DNA from: Tissierella praeacuta_A
GTDB lineage: Bacteria; Bacillota; Clostridia; Tissierellales; Tissierellaceae
Length of the DNA: 64,000 bases
NCBI RefSeq assembly: GCF_040396155.1
Contig: NZ_JBEBOY010000010.1
Span: forward strand, 34,743 to 98,742
Direction of reading: 5' to 3'
Position 1 is the first letter of the stretch, and each line of letters starts with the position of its first letter. The notes under the pieces were generated by a model. That model was given only the letters and a program-made list of their open reading frames with translations, was not told the DNA's origin and ran no database searches. The position numbers were made by a program, and so were the translations under genes. This document shows, piece by piece, positions 8,908 through 17,951 of the stretch.

Positions 8908-9156
8908 CTATCTTATACCTCCAATATATCTCTTAGGAAGTCTTTGTATCAAGAAAGCAACCATTATGCAACTTGCTATTTTATCAACAAGATTACTTGT
9001 AATTCTAGGAATAAATGCAGCTGTAAATATGGTTCCCACAGTATCTAAGAATAACAATGGTATACTTAACATGTCTATTACTGTGCCAAGTACAATATTT
9101 ACTGCTATTGCCAAACCTGAGAAAATTAATGCATAAGTATTATTCCTTTGATTCAT
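8908..9156 (-). pseudogene. CD3073-family ECF transporter S component, internally deleted
   Basis: An open frame of 82 codons with a good RBS. The first half matches the N-terminus of CD3073-type ECF S components (two membrane helices, LLFLDTVGTIFTAAF) and the end matches their C-terminus (ITSNLVDKIASCIMVAFLIQ). Family members are about twice as long, so the middle membrane helices appear to be gone although the frame is kept. With about three helices it is unlikely to bind substrate. The family call and full length come from memory of related proteins. Confidence 0.6.
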
Positions 9157-9284
9157 TATTTTAACCTCCTACTATAATTTAACTACATAAATTATAGTAT
9201 ACAGGCTATTTATTGTATAATTGATAAATCTTATAGTTAATTTCTATATATAGATGAATTTTATTATTATATTGTTTATTACCC

Positions 9285-12200
9285 TTACTCTATATCAAAT
9301 AATGACATTATCTCTTCTTCAGATAATTTAGATATTAACGTTTCCCCATCAGTAATTACTTTATCAATCATTTCTTTTTTCTTTTCCTGCAGCTTAAATA
9401 TCTTTTCCTCTATGGTTCCCTTTGTAACTAGTTTAATAACCTGAACAGTCTTTTCCTGTCCTATCCTATGAGCCCTATCTGTGGCTTGATCTTCTACTGC
9501 CGGGTTCCACCAGGGATCAAAATGGATTACCATATCTGCAGAAGGCAAGTTTAATCCAACACCTCCAGCTTTAAGAGATATTAAAAATACATCTCCTATA
9601 CCTTTGTTGAATTCCCTTACTAGATTGCTTCGTTCTGCAATAGGAGTACTCCCATCAAGATATAGAGCATCTATATTCTTGTATTCTAAAAGTTTTCTTA
9701 TTTTTCCTAGCATAGTTGTAAACTGAGAAAATATCAATATCCTATGAGAGGAATTAACAGCTTCAACTACTATTTCCTCTAAAGAGTCTAACTTCCCACT
9801 TCCACCATTATATCCTTCTACAAAGATTCCAGGATGGCAGCATATTTGTCTCAATCTTGTTAATCCAGCGAGAATTTTTATATGTGCCTTATTATATCCC
9901 TTTGTATTTATCTCATCGTCTATTTCACCTTTTATAACCTGTAAATATGCCTTATATAATTTCTTCTGTTCTTTTAACATATCTACTACTACCTTTTGTT
10001 CTATCTTATCCGGTAATTCTTTTAATACTTCTTTTTTAGCTCGTCTCAATATAAAAGGTCTAATCTGATTACTTAATTCTTTTAACTTCTCATTATCTCC
10101 CTTCTTAACTATTGGACATTCATACTTCCTAATAAATTTCTTACTTGTCAAAAGATACCCTGGCATCAAGAAATCAAATATTGACCAAAGCTCAGATAAT
10201 GAATTCTCCATAGGCGTTCCAGTCAAAGCAAAATAATTCTTTGCCTTAATATTTTTTACAGACTTTGCACTAAGAGATTCCTGATTTTTAATATGCTGTG
10301 CTTCATCTAATATACAATATCTAAAAAATATATCTCTATACTCTTCTATATCTCTTCTAATTAGTGGATATGAAGTGATTATTAAATCATAGTTTGTTAT
10401 GCTATTAATAAGTTTCTTTCTCTCATCCCTATTCCCAACTACTATTAAGGTTTTGAGACTTGGCGCAAACCTATTTACTTCCTCTTCCCAATTATATACA
10501 AGAGATGTAGGCACTATTACAATACTTGCTTCAGAACCTTTTTCCTCCTTTTCGGATAGCAAAAAGCTTATCATCTGGATTGTCTTCCCTAGACCCATTT
10601 CATCAGCTAGAATTCCACCAAACCCATAATTTGATAATGTTTTAAGCCATTTGAAACCGAATTTTTGATAATCCCTCAAATCAGCTGTTAATCCTTTAGG
10701 TAATTCATATTCTATATCATCTGGATCATTTATATCTCGAACTAACCTCTTAAAATTTACATTTTTCTTGATATAGTCAATCCCTCTATCTCTTATAAAC
10801 TTATCAAGATACAATGTCCTAAATTTAGGAATTTTAACATTTCCATCACGGAAGTTTTTTCCTTCAATATCTAAATAATTTAACATATCCATTATGTCAG
10901 CAAAGTCCTTATTATCAAGGGATAAAAAAGATCCATTTTTCAATTTATAATATTTCTTCTTTTCTCTCAAGCTTCCTAAAATATTTTCAAGTTCAGAATC
11001 ATCTACACCTTCTATATCAAAATTAAATTCCAAACTATCCAATTTATCATCAAGTTTAAGTCCAGCTTTAAAACTATTGGAACTTATAAGGCTTACTTTC
11101 CTAAAATTCTCAGAATAATATACTTCACAGTGTTTCTGCAATTCAGGTATAATATCAGTTATAAAATCATAAATTTGTTCTTCTTCCTCTAGATAGAATC
11201 CCCCATCCTCTACCTTAAAATCTCCTTGTTCTAGAAGCGTCATTATAATTTTTTCAGTTTCTATATCTCTCAATAATATTTTTTCTGTATCTAAGCCAGT
11301 TATATTTTGTGAGGAAAAAGGATTTATATCTATATTTCCATAATTAAATATTACCTTTCCAAGAATTAAGTCATCTTGCTTATCAAAATACATTATAGAA
11401 TGCAATGGCTCATTATATATTGACTCTTCTACATTTTTATCTATAATTAATTTTGAATGTTTTCTAATAATAGGAAGCACTTCTGATACAAAGGTCCCTT
11501 TTAAGTCTTTTTCTATTCTTATTAATTCTGTTTCTTTTCTTATTATTTCATTATATATTGGCATTATATTATTTATCTGCTCTTGAGATAATTGATAAAT
11601 CTTATCTTTATAAAAAAAATATTCTCCATCTTGAGTCAAGGATACTAACTGTAATCCATCAACAACTCTTAATAAAAGGTCCTCTTTACTTTCCTCTATT
11701 TTAAAATTTAATTCTATATTTTCATCAGTTATCATTATATCCTTAACATAGTTATCATATATACTTGCATTAAACTTTCTACCCTTCATTAATTCAAGGA
11801 ATTTCTCAAGGGATTTTGAGCTTAAATATACAGTATTCCCTTTAAATGTGCTACTATATTTATTACCATAATAGTTATAAAAATTTATTTCATAATTTTC
11901 ATATAATAAGGTAATAAAATCTATCAGCTCCTTATCTTTAGAGTTAAAACAATGGATCCCTGGAGAAAATTTAAATTTCTTGCCAAATTCTATTACTCTA
12001 TTCTCTTGTAAATCTGATATAAATTTCCCTAAACCTCTAACTACATATAACTTATCTTCACCAATTTTAAAATCAAGAAAAGCTCCTTCATCTGTAAACT
12101 TAAAATTCACTTCTAGATTTACAGGAACTTTCATATCACTTGATTCTTGCCTATAATAATGAAGTATGTTTTTTATATCTCCTTCAGATTTCTTATATCT

Positions 12201-12503
12201 TGTAAAATTCGTTTTTTCGTAGTTCATAATTGACATCAATAAAGCAACTATATGTTTACAATCTCCATGATATTTTTTATAGGCTTGACACGTACAAGAC
12301 GTAGCAGCAATATTATCATAGCTATTAAACTTAACAGTTGATTTATATAGAGAACTGCCCACTATACTGGCAACATAATAATTATGGCTTGGAGTTGTCT
12401 TCACTTCCCTTACTTTCCCAGACTCATAATATTGTTTTCCTTTTACATAAGTGTCATAAAGTTCTACCCTGTCTATTAATATTTCATCTGTTAATCTTGA
12501 CAT
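9285..12503 (-). CDS. SNF2-family DEAD/DEAH-like helicase with SWIM zinc finger
   Basis: A 1072-residue ATP-dependent DNA translocase. An N-terminal SWIM zinc finger (CTCQAYKKYHGDCKH, about 69-83) is followed by a long SNF2-associated region, then the ATPase: Walker A DEMGLGKTIQ near 632, DEAQH near 730, the SAD-like block FALTGTPMENSLSELWSIF, and the C-terminal lobe with LISLKAGGVGLNLPSADMV and ATDRAHRIGQ near 1008. The layout matches Bacillus YwqA-type proteins. It is monocistronic; its cellular role in chromatin-free bacteria is not settled, and transcription recycling or repair are candidates. Confidence 0.93.
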   Translation of the reverse strand: MSRLTDEILIDRVELYDTYVKGKQYYESGKVREVKTTPSHNYYVASIVGSSLYKSTVKFNSYDNIAATSCTCQAYKKYHGDCKHIVALLMSIMNYEKTNFTRYKKSEGDIKNILHYYRQESSDMKVPVNLEVNFKFTDEGAFLDFKIGEDKLYVVRGLGKFISDLQENRVIEFGKKFKFSPGIHCFNSKDKELIDFITLLYENYEINFYNYYGNKYSSTFKGNTVYLSSKSLEKFLELMKGRKFNASIYDNYVKDIMITDENIELNFKIEESKEDLLLRVVDGLQLVSLTQDGEYFFYKDKIYQLSQEQINNIMPIYNEIIRKETELIRIEKDLKGTFVSEVLPIIRKHSKLIIDKNVEESIYNEPLHSIMYFDKQDDLILGKVIFNYGNIDINPFSSQNITGLDTEKILLRDIETEKIIMTLLEQGDFKVEDGGFYLEEEEQIYDFITDIIPELQKHCEVYYSENFRKVSLISSNSFKAGLKLDDKLDSLEFNFDIEGVDDSELENILGSLREKKKYYKLKNGSFLSLDNKDFADIMDMLNYLDIEGKNFRDGNVKIPKFRTLYLDKFIRDRGIDYIKKNVNFKRLVRDINDPDDIEYELPKGLTADLRDYQKFGFKWLKTLSNYGFGGILADEMGLGKTIQMISFLLSEKEEKGSEASIVIVPTSLVYNWEEEVNRFAPSLKTLIVVGNRDERKKLINSITNYDLIITSYPLIRRDIEEYRDIFFRYCILDEAQHIKNQESLSAKSVKNIKAKNYFALTGTPMENSLSELWSIFDFLMPGYLLTSKKFIRKYECPIVKKGDNEKLKELSNQIRPFILRRAKKEVLKELPDKIEQKVVVDMLKEQKKLYKAYLQVIKGEIDDEINTKGYNKAHIKILAGLTRLRQICCHPGIFVEGYNGGSGKLDSLEEIVVEAVNSSHRILIFSQFTTMLGKIRKLLEYKNIDALYLDGSTPIAERSNLVREFNKGIGDVFLISLKAGGVGLNLPSADMVIHFDPWWNPAVEDQATDRAHRIGQEKTVQVIKLVTKGTIEEKIFKLQEKKKEMIDKVITDGETLISKLSEEEIMSLFDIE

Positions 12504-12719
12504 TTGTCCACCACCATATCTATAAGCAATATATTTTTTCTATATTTCCATTGCTAATATAACAATTTAATTCTAATGGATATTCCAATACCTAAGAATT
12601 ATTTTAACATATCCAAATATTACTTTGTCAGATAATATATTATTATAGTTCTATAATCCCGACATAGATTCTTAGTATATACTTATTTCTTTCATGATAT
12701 AATGAATTGAGGTGAAAAT

Positions 12720-13148
12720 ATGAAAATATATGTGGATGCAGATGGATGTCCAGTAGTTGATATAGCAGTTAGAGTTGCGGAAGAATATAAATTAGAAATA
12801 ATAATTGTAAAAAACTATGCCCATGAGATTGCTAGCCCTTATGCGACTGTTGTTTCTGTAGATATATCTCGTGATAGTGCTGATTTTTATATTGTAAATA
12901 AAATAGAGAAAGGTGATATAGCTATCACTCAAGATTATGGCTTAGCGGCCATGTGTCTATCTAAAAAAGCTATCCCTATAAATCAAAATGGTCTTATATT
13001 CTCTCAAGATAATATAGACGGAATGCTAAACCGAAGGCATTTACATCAACAGCTTAGAAAACAGAATAAATATTATAGTAAATCTAAAAATAGAAGTCAT
13101 AAGAATGATAGGGAGTTTGAGAGGGGCTTAAGGAGCTTGATTATATAA
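12720..13148 (+). CDS. YaiI/YqxD family protein (DUF188, PIN/NYN-like fold)
   Basis: A 142-residue cytosolic protein with the family hallmarks MKIYVDADGCPV at the start, GDIAITQDYGLAAMCLSK in the middle (acidic pocket of a PIN-like fold) and a basic, Arg/Lys-rich tail. ATG lies behind GAGGTG. DUF188 proteins are widespread and predicted to be nucleases, but the function is not established. It stands alone, pointing toward a terminator shared with the opposite-strand gene. Confidence 0.9.
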   Translation: MKIYVDADGCPVVDIAVRVAEEYKLEIIIVKNYAHEIASPYATVVSVDISRDSADFYIVNKIEKGDIAITQDYGLAAMCLSKKAIPINQNGLIFSQDNIDGMLNRRHLHQQLRKQNKYYSKSKNRSHKNDREFERGLRSLII

Positions 13149-13156
13149 GTGGTAGT

Positions 13157-13192
13157 ACTAAAAAAACCAGGGAATTTCCTAGTCTTTTTAGT
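13157..13192. terminator. Bidirectional terminator (imperfect hairpin)
   Basis: An 8-bp AT-rich base (ACTAAAAA with TTTTTAGT), an internal mismatch and a short GC stem around GGAATT lie between convergent genes. Confidence 0.5.
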
Positions 13193-13195
13193 ATA

Positions 13196-13663
13196 TTAAT
13201 TGAATTTCACATTATATTCTCCGTCTGTTTTTTCTACAACTATAGCTAGATTAGTTTTCTTTAAAAATTCATCTGGAATCTTAATATCTTTTTTAGTTAA
13301 ATCATAAAGAAGATCCTCTATAGACTTCACTGCCTTTGATTCTGTGGCATCGACTTCGGCAACAAGTATTTTGTCCTTCTTTGGATTAATAGTTACTGTC
13401 AATCCTTTACCAGATAATTTTACTCCATCATCAGTAATTACTTCTTCCTTTAAATATTTAATATCTGAGGAAATATTGGAAGATAACTCCTTCAATGACA
13501 TATCTGCAATAGATTTATCTTTATATTTGAATTCACTTATTTTAACCTTACTTACTTCTACTGCATTATCAACCTTCCTACTGGTTTCAGGATTAAACAT
13601 GCCTAAAGCATTAAATATCAGAATAAATATAACCCCTATTACTGCAAATTTAATAATCTTCAT
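13196..13663 (-). CDS. Hypothetical secreted or membrane-anchored protein
   Basis: A 155-residue protein with an N-terminal hydrophobic helix (FAVIGVIFILIFNALGMF) and a hydrophilic outer domain. No cysteine follows the helix, so it is not a lipoprotein. The domain has an alternating strand/helix look (LTVTINPKKDKILVAEVDA), and no family is recognised. A GGAGGTAA site precedes the ATG. It appears to be monocistronic. Confidence 0.6.
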   Translation of the reverse strand: MKIIKFAVIGVIFILIFNALGMFNPETSRKVDNAVEVSKVKISEFKYKDKSIADMSLKELSSNISSDIKYLKEEVITDDGVKLSGKGLTVTINPKKDKILVAEVDATESKAVKSIEDLLYDLTKKDIKIPDEFLKKTNLAIVVEKTDGEYNVKFN

Positions 13664-14227
13664 AATTTACCTCCTATATTTATCTTCTAAAAATTATTAG
13701 TTACTTCTTATTACGTTCTATAAATCATACTTATACCTATTTTTCTTAATGTCATTCGACTTAGATTAGCTCCATTTGCTTTAAGTCCATTACTCTTTAT
13801 GTAAAAAGTCCCTATCTAAATAATTATGTAGCAAAACACCTATTTTAGTATGCCTAATCATAATAAGACTATTTTATAAATAATTAAAATCACCTATAAT
13901 TATATCTTATTATAATCATGTAAACTTGTCTACAATTGTTATTAATTATACGCCACTTACAGAACATTATACTATAAATCTTTTAATCTTTTCCTTAGCA
14001 TTATTTATTTCTTTCTCTTTATCATTTTTAACTAAATCACCTAAATACCATTAGCACACTTAAATTTAATCTTAAAATATAAGCCTATCCCTGTCATTTA
14101 ATTTTTCATCTATTCTTCTTTATTCCTTATTATACCATGTTATTTCTTATTTTATAATCATATCGTATTAATTTAGTGTTTATTATTATATAATAATAAG
14201 TAAAACAATAATTTGGGAGGTATGATT
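13664..14227. other. Intergenic region, no confident gene
   Basis: Divergent promoters for the flanking genes must lie here. A 34-codon minus-strand open stretch ending near 13719 (it contains NGLKANGANLSRMTLRKI) looks protein-like and might be a gene remnant, but it has no start and matches nothing I know. The rest is AT-rich with stops in all frames. Confidence 0.4.
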
Positions 14228-14737
14228 ATGACTAATTTTAAAGAAATTGGACCTGAGGATTTTAACTATAGCCCATTTAAATTAATTGGAAAAGACTGGA
14301 TGTTAATTACTGCAGAAAAAGATGGAAAGGCTAATACAATGACTGCATCATGGGGTGGTTTAGGTGTTATGTGGAATAAAAATGTAGCATATGTTGTCAT
14401 TCGTCCACAAAGATATACTAAGGAGTTTGTAGATAGTGCTGATTCCTTTTCATTGACTTTCTTTGATAATAGTTTTAGAGAAATACTATCCTACCTTGGT
14501 ACAAAATCTGGTAGAGATGAGGATAAAATTAAAAAATCAAATCTTACACTTATACATGATAATAATATTCCTTATTTTGAAGAAGCAAATATAGCAATTT
14601 TCTGTAAAAAATTATTTGCTCAAGAATATAAACCTGAATCCTTTATTGATAAAAAAATCGACAAACAATGTTATCCTAACTCCGACCATCACACACTTTA
14701 TATTGGAGAAATAACTAAAATACTTGTAAGAGAATAA
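14228..14737 (+). CDS. Flavin reductase-like FMN-binding protein
   Basis: A 169-residue split-barrel flavoprotein of the flavin reductase/DIM6-NTAB family. WMLITAEKDGKANTMTASWG at the N-terminus is the usual FMN-phosphate binding region, followed by YVVIRPQRYTKEFVD and SFSLTFF. The ATG at 14228 is chosen because GGGAGG ends 7 nt upstream; an in-frame ATG at 14222 lies too close to it. The likely role is NAD(P)H-dependent reduction of flavin or a small electron acceptor. It has no operon partner. Confidence 0.85.
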   Translation: MTNFKEIGPEDFNYSPFKLIGKDWMLITAEKDGKANTMTASWGGLGVMWNKNVAYVVIRPQRYTKEFVDSADSFSLTFFDNSFREILSYLGTKSGRDEDKIKKSNLTLIHDNNIPYFEEANIAIFCKKLFAQEYKPESFIDKKIDKQCYPNSDHHTLYIGEITKILVRE

Positions 14738-14800
14738 GCATTGGCTTTAAATAGGATTATTAAAACATTAGGAATAAACCTATTGATAATGCAATAAATA

Positions 14801-14827
14801 TAGGGACTGAAATAATCTCAGTCCCTA
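14801..14827. terminator. Bidirectional terminator
   Basis: A perfect 10-bp stem TAGGGACTGA/TCAGTCCCTA with a 7-nt loop lies between the flavin reductase and the opposite-strand membrane fragment. Confidence 0.75.
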
Positions 14828-14831
14828 TAAA

Positions 14832-15056
14832 TTAAATTTTATTCCTTGATTTTATTGAATAAATACAGTGATATATAATGTTTTGGCATACTGTCATCAA
14901 TATAAAACAAATACTTAAAATATAATATGCACGATTTGTTTCCGCATTATATATAAGTAAAAAATATACTGTCCATACACTTATAACAATAGTAAATATC
15001 ATTGATATCATACTGACTTGGTTTTTTATCTCTAAATTTCGATAACGTAGATACAC
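14832..15056 (-). pseudogene. Membrane protein fragment
   Basis: A 74-codon frame with two hydrophobic segments (MISMIFTIVISVWTVYFLLI and YILSICFILMTVCQ). The same frame continues upstream for about 14 hydrophobic codons (WIAISIIIALVIVV) to a TGA that sits inside the end of the broken rhodanese gene, without start codon or RBS. It is best read as the 3' part of a small membrane protein fused to the rhodanese remnant by deletion. The family is not recognised. Confidence 0.4.
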
Positions 15057-15083
15057 AACGATTACAAGAGCAATTATGATACT

Positions 15084-15642
15084 TATTGCAATCCATTTTC
15101 ATACATAATTAAAAATGGAATAGATGCACGCCAACCTGTTCCACAGTAAAAAGCAAGGTCGTTATCCAAAGTAAAATCAAGGTCTTTCCATAATTCCTTC
15201 ATTTCATCCATAGTAATATAAGTTCCATCTTCATGAGTATAATCTTCCATATGATATGGATCACTTCCTGCTTTACCCCATACTGCTCCTTTAGCTTCTC
15301 CAGCTTTATCTATATAAGAATATCCACATGTACAGCACCTAGTATATGACCCTTATTATAATCAGGACTATCATTAGCTGTTCCCCAAGAAGCTTCTAAA
15401 ACTATATGTTTCTTTGATTCTTCTTGTTCGCCGTCAATAACACTTTTAACCCATTGTGGGGATACGAATACTTTCTTTACATCTACTGCTTCTACTTTCG
15501 TCTCTTGTGTATTTTCATTATCAACTACTGATTTATCATTTACTGGAGCATTGTCCGACTGCTTAGGCTCTTGCTTGCATCCTGCCATTACTGTCATTAT
15601 CAATGTAACTACAAGCAATAAAGCAAAAAATTTTCTGTTCAT
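15084..15642 (-). pseudogene. Rhodanese-domain lipoprotein gene with internal deletion and frameshift
   Basis: The first 110 codons encode a lipoprotein (lipobox VMAGC near 21) whose domain starts like a sulfurtransferase (VSPQWVKSVIDG, HILGAVHVD) and stops at 15310. A second frame continues with DKAGEAKGAVWGKAGSD and reaches the active-site loop AFYCGTGWRAS, with a plausible catalytic Cys, before ending early at 15084. The missing piece lies near 15312-15320, and the normal C-terminal strand/helix is also absent. Intact relatives carry one or two rhodanese domains exposed outside the membrane. Confidence 0.75.
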
Positions 15643-16197
15643 TAATAAGCCTCCCTAGTATTCTTATAGGCTTCTCTTGTAACAATATAAAACTCAGTAT
15701 CATTAAAAATGTGGCACTATTGTTTGATAAAGTCCAATTAGCAATATCTATAGATTATATTATGTATATAAGTATAATCTATAGTAAATCCATACATATT
15801 CTAGTATCAAATATTGTATACTACAGGAGTTTGACGTATTTATAAAAGAATAATCCATATACCTAAAGTATCTTTCATCACAATCTGGAGTATTATGGTA
15901 TAATCATATTAAATAGGAGGTGCTAAAAAAGATAAAAGAGGTTCCAATATTAGGGCTAATATAAGAGAAATGACTATTGATAAAACCAATAATTCCATAC
16001 CAGAGTTTAACAAATAAATCATAATATACTAAAACTAGGCGTGAGCCTAGTTTTTATTTGATCTTTTTTAAATAATATTCTTTTGTCATAGATTCTTAGC
16101 TACTAAAAATCTTTCAATTAATTATTATTGTTTTAGTTTCTTTTGCTCGTCTATTATATTAAATATAATTTCATTTTATAATATAAAGTTTAGAAAC
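15643..16197. other. Intergenic region with a gene stub and terminator
   Basis: An upstream AT-rich promoter zone precedes a consensus AGGAGGTG at about 15916-15923. This is followed, without a proper start, by a 30-codon plus-strand frame (KDKRGSNIRANIREMTIDKT) that ends with TAA at about 16017, and then a terminator. It looks like a gene whose 5' signals and 3' end survive while the body is deleted. Confidence 0.35.
16031..16054 (+). terminator. Rho-independent terminator
   Basis: A perfect 10-bp stem AAAACTAGGC/GCCTAGTTTT with a GTGA loop and a T-run on the plus strand, directly after the gene stub. Confidence 0.75.
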
Positions 16198-17106
16198 TTA
16201 TAAAAACATTGATATAATTGGTATTGTTATTATTGATACTATATGACTTATTATGGTAAATTTAGATGCAAATTCTATTTCTCCCTCATGCTTTTGTGTT
16301 AAAACTACGAGCAATATTGCTGATGGCAAAGATTGCATTATAACTACAATATTTAGAAGTAATTCTGGTGTATTTACAGCTCTAAGTGCAATTAATGTTA
16401 TAATTGGTGTTACTAACAATCTAACAAAGCAGCCATAGTATATATCCTTATCTGCAATTATTTCTTTTAGCTTTATCTTTGTAATTTTTTCACCTAATAT
16501 TAACATTGATAATGGTGAAGTAAGAGCTGAAAGCATTGAAAGTGGTTTACTTACTACATATGGTAATTGTATCTTTAGTATAAATAATATTGTTCCAACT
16601 AAAACTGCAATCAATGCTGGAGTCTTTGCCAGTTTCTTGATAGGTGATTCTGATTTCTCCTTTGATAATATACTTTCTCCATAAGTCCACAATAATGTAT
16701 GATATGGAATCATAAATACAGAAGCATATAAAACTGCCTCTTGACCAAATAACTCATATATCAATGGAAGTCCCATAAATCCAGAGTTAGGAAATATTGT
16801 ACCAAACCTTAAAACTACATTTTTCCCCTTAGGATATTTCACAAAAACTAATTTAGCTAATATCATAGTAATGAAATGTATTCCTATAGAGTATGTAAAT
16901 ATAAGCAATACCCATTTTAATGTATCTTCCGAATAAGTCATATTAAAAGATGAAAGTATAAGTGAAGGTAAAGCTATTGCCGTAAGTATCTGAGTCATAC
17001 CCTTAGATATAACATCGTCTATTATATTTCTTTTAGTAGCTATATATCCTATGACCATTAGTATAGCTAGTACTACAACTTGTTGTGTTACAAAATATGT
17101 CTGCAT
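16198..17106 (-). CDS. AEC-family transporter
   Basis: A 302-residue membrane protein of the auxin-efflux-carrier family with about ten helices in two repeats. Typical features are LILSSFNMTYSEDTLKW in the first half, FRFGTIFPNSGFMGLPL-like FGTIFPNSGFMGLPLIYELF before helix 5, and QSLPSAILLVVLTQKHEGE near the end. The ATG at 17106 follows AGGGGGAA; the longer frame uses an upstream TTG without a site. Bacterial members (MleP, MdcF type) move malate, malonate or similar carboxylates. It directly follows the LytSR genes, so substrate sensing by that system is possible. Confidence 0.88.
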   Translation of the reverse strand: MQTYFVTQQVVVLAILMVIGYIATKRNIIDDVISKGMTQILTAIALPSLILSSFNMTYSEDTLKWVLLIFTYSIGIHFITMILAKLVFVKYPKGKNVVLRFGTIFPNSGFMGLPLIYELFGQEAVLYASVFMIPYHTLLWTYGESILSKEKSESPIKKLAKTPALIAVLVGTILFILKIQLPYVVSKPLSMLSALTSPLSMLILGEKITKIKLKEIIADKDIYYGCFVRLLVTPIITLIALRAVNTPELLLNIVVIMQSLPSAILLVVLTQKHEGEIEFASKFTIISHIVSIITIPIISMFL

Positions 17107-17186
17107 GTTCTTCCCCCTAAAATTCAATTACTTATATTATATATCTGTTTTATTAGAAAATCTAGATGAACTCATTGGCCTTAGTT

Positions 17187-17951
17187 CTAGATATTCATTA
17201 TACCTTTAAACTCATTTATCTTGCTCCTACTAATGGGGATTTTTTCCTTTACTCCAGTTAATTCCAAGGCATAGGTAGCATTATACCAAGGAATTATACT
17301 TTCTATAAAATTTAAGTTTACCAAATAACTTCTATGACCTCTAAAAAAATTAGGATATTTTAACTGTTCTTCTAAATTATTTAATGTTAGACGAGATTTA
17401 AAATTTCCCTTAGTAGTTATTATATATACATATCCTTCTAAACTAGTAATATATACTATATCAGATGGGTTTAAAACTATTATTTTGTCTTTCTCATTAA
17501 CGTATATCTTTGTAAGTTTATATTCTTCATCCTTATGTAATTCTCTAATTATTTTCGCTATAGATTCTATATATCCTTGACTTTCCCCTTTCCTCAGTTC
17601 TATAACTCTTTCAATGGTTTGTCCTAATCTAGATTTCGATATAGGTTTTAATAAATAATCTACTGCATTAACTTCAAAGGCTTTTATTGCAAATTCATCA
17701 TAAGCTGTTGTAAATACAATCACAGTTCTTCCTTTATCTTTCATAATAATATCAGCAACTTCTAATCCACTGATTTTAGGCATTCGAATATCTAAGAAAA
17801 TTAAATCAGGCTTTAATCTAAAATTCTCATTTATGGCTTCATACCCATTGGAAGCTTCTCCAACAATTTCTACTTCGTCAAAGTCTCTAAGTAATGAGAT
17901 TAATCCCTTTCTTGCATAGTCCTCATCATCAACAACTAGACACCTCAACAT
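17187..17951 (-). CDS. lytR: LytTR-family response regulator
   Basis: A 254-residue regulator: receiver domain (LVVDDEDYARKGL, phospho-acceptor Asp in LIFLDIRMPKISG near 57, conserved Lys in DYLLKPI) and a C-terminal LytTR DNA-binding domain (about 150-250, with FFRGHRSYLVNLNFI). It overlaps the 3' end of the LytS-type kinase gene by 23 nt, so the two are translationally coupled partners. LytTR regulators bind direct repeats upstream of targets; lrgAB 4 kb upstream is the obvious candidate. Confidence 0.93.
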   Translation of the reverse strand: MLRCLVVDDEDYARKGLISLLRDFDEVEIVGEASNGYEAINENFRLKPDLIFLDIRMPKISGLEVADIIMKDKGRTVIVFTTAYDEFAIKAFEVNAVDYLLKPISKSRLGQTIERVIELRKGESQGYIESIAKIIRELHKDEEYKLTKIYVNEKDKIIVLNPSDIVYITSLEGYVYIITTKGNFKSRLTLNNLEEQLKYPNFFRGHRSYLVNLNFIESIIPWYNATYALELTGVKEKIPISRSKINEFKGIMNI

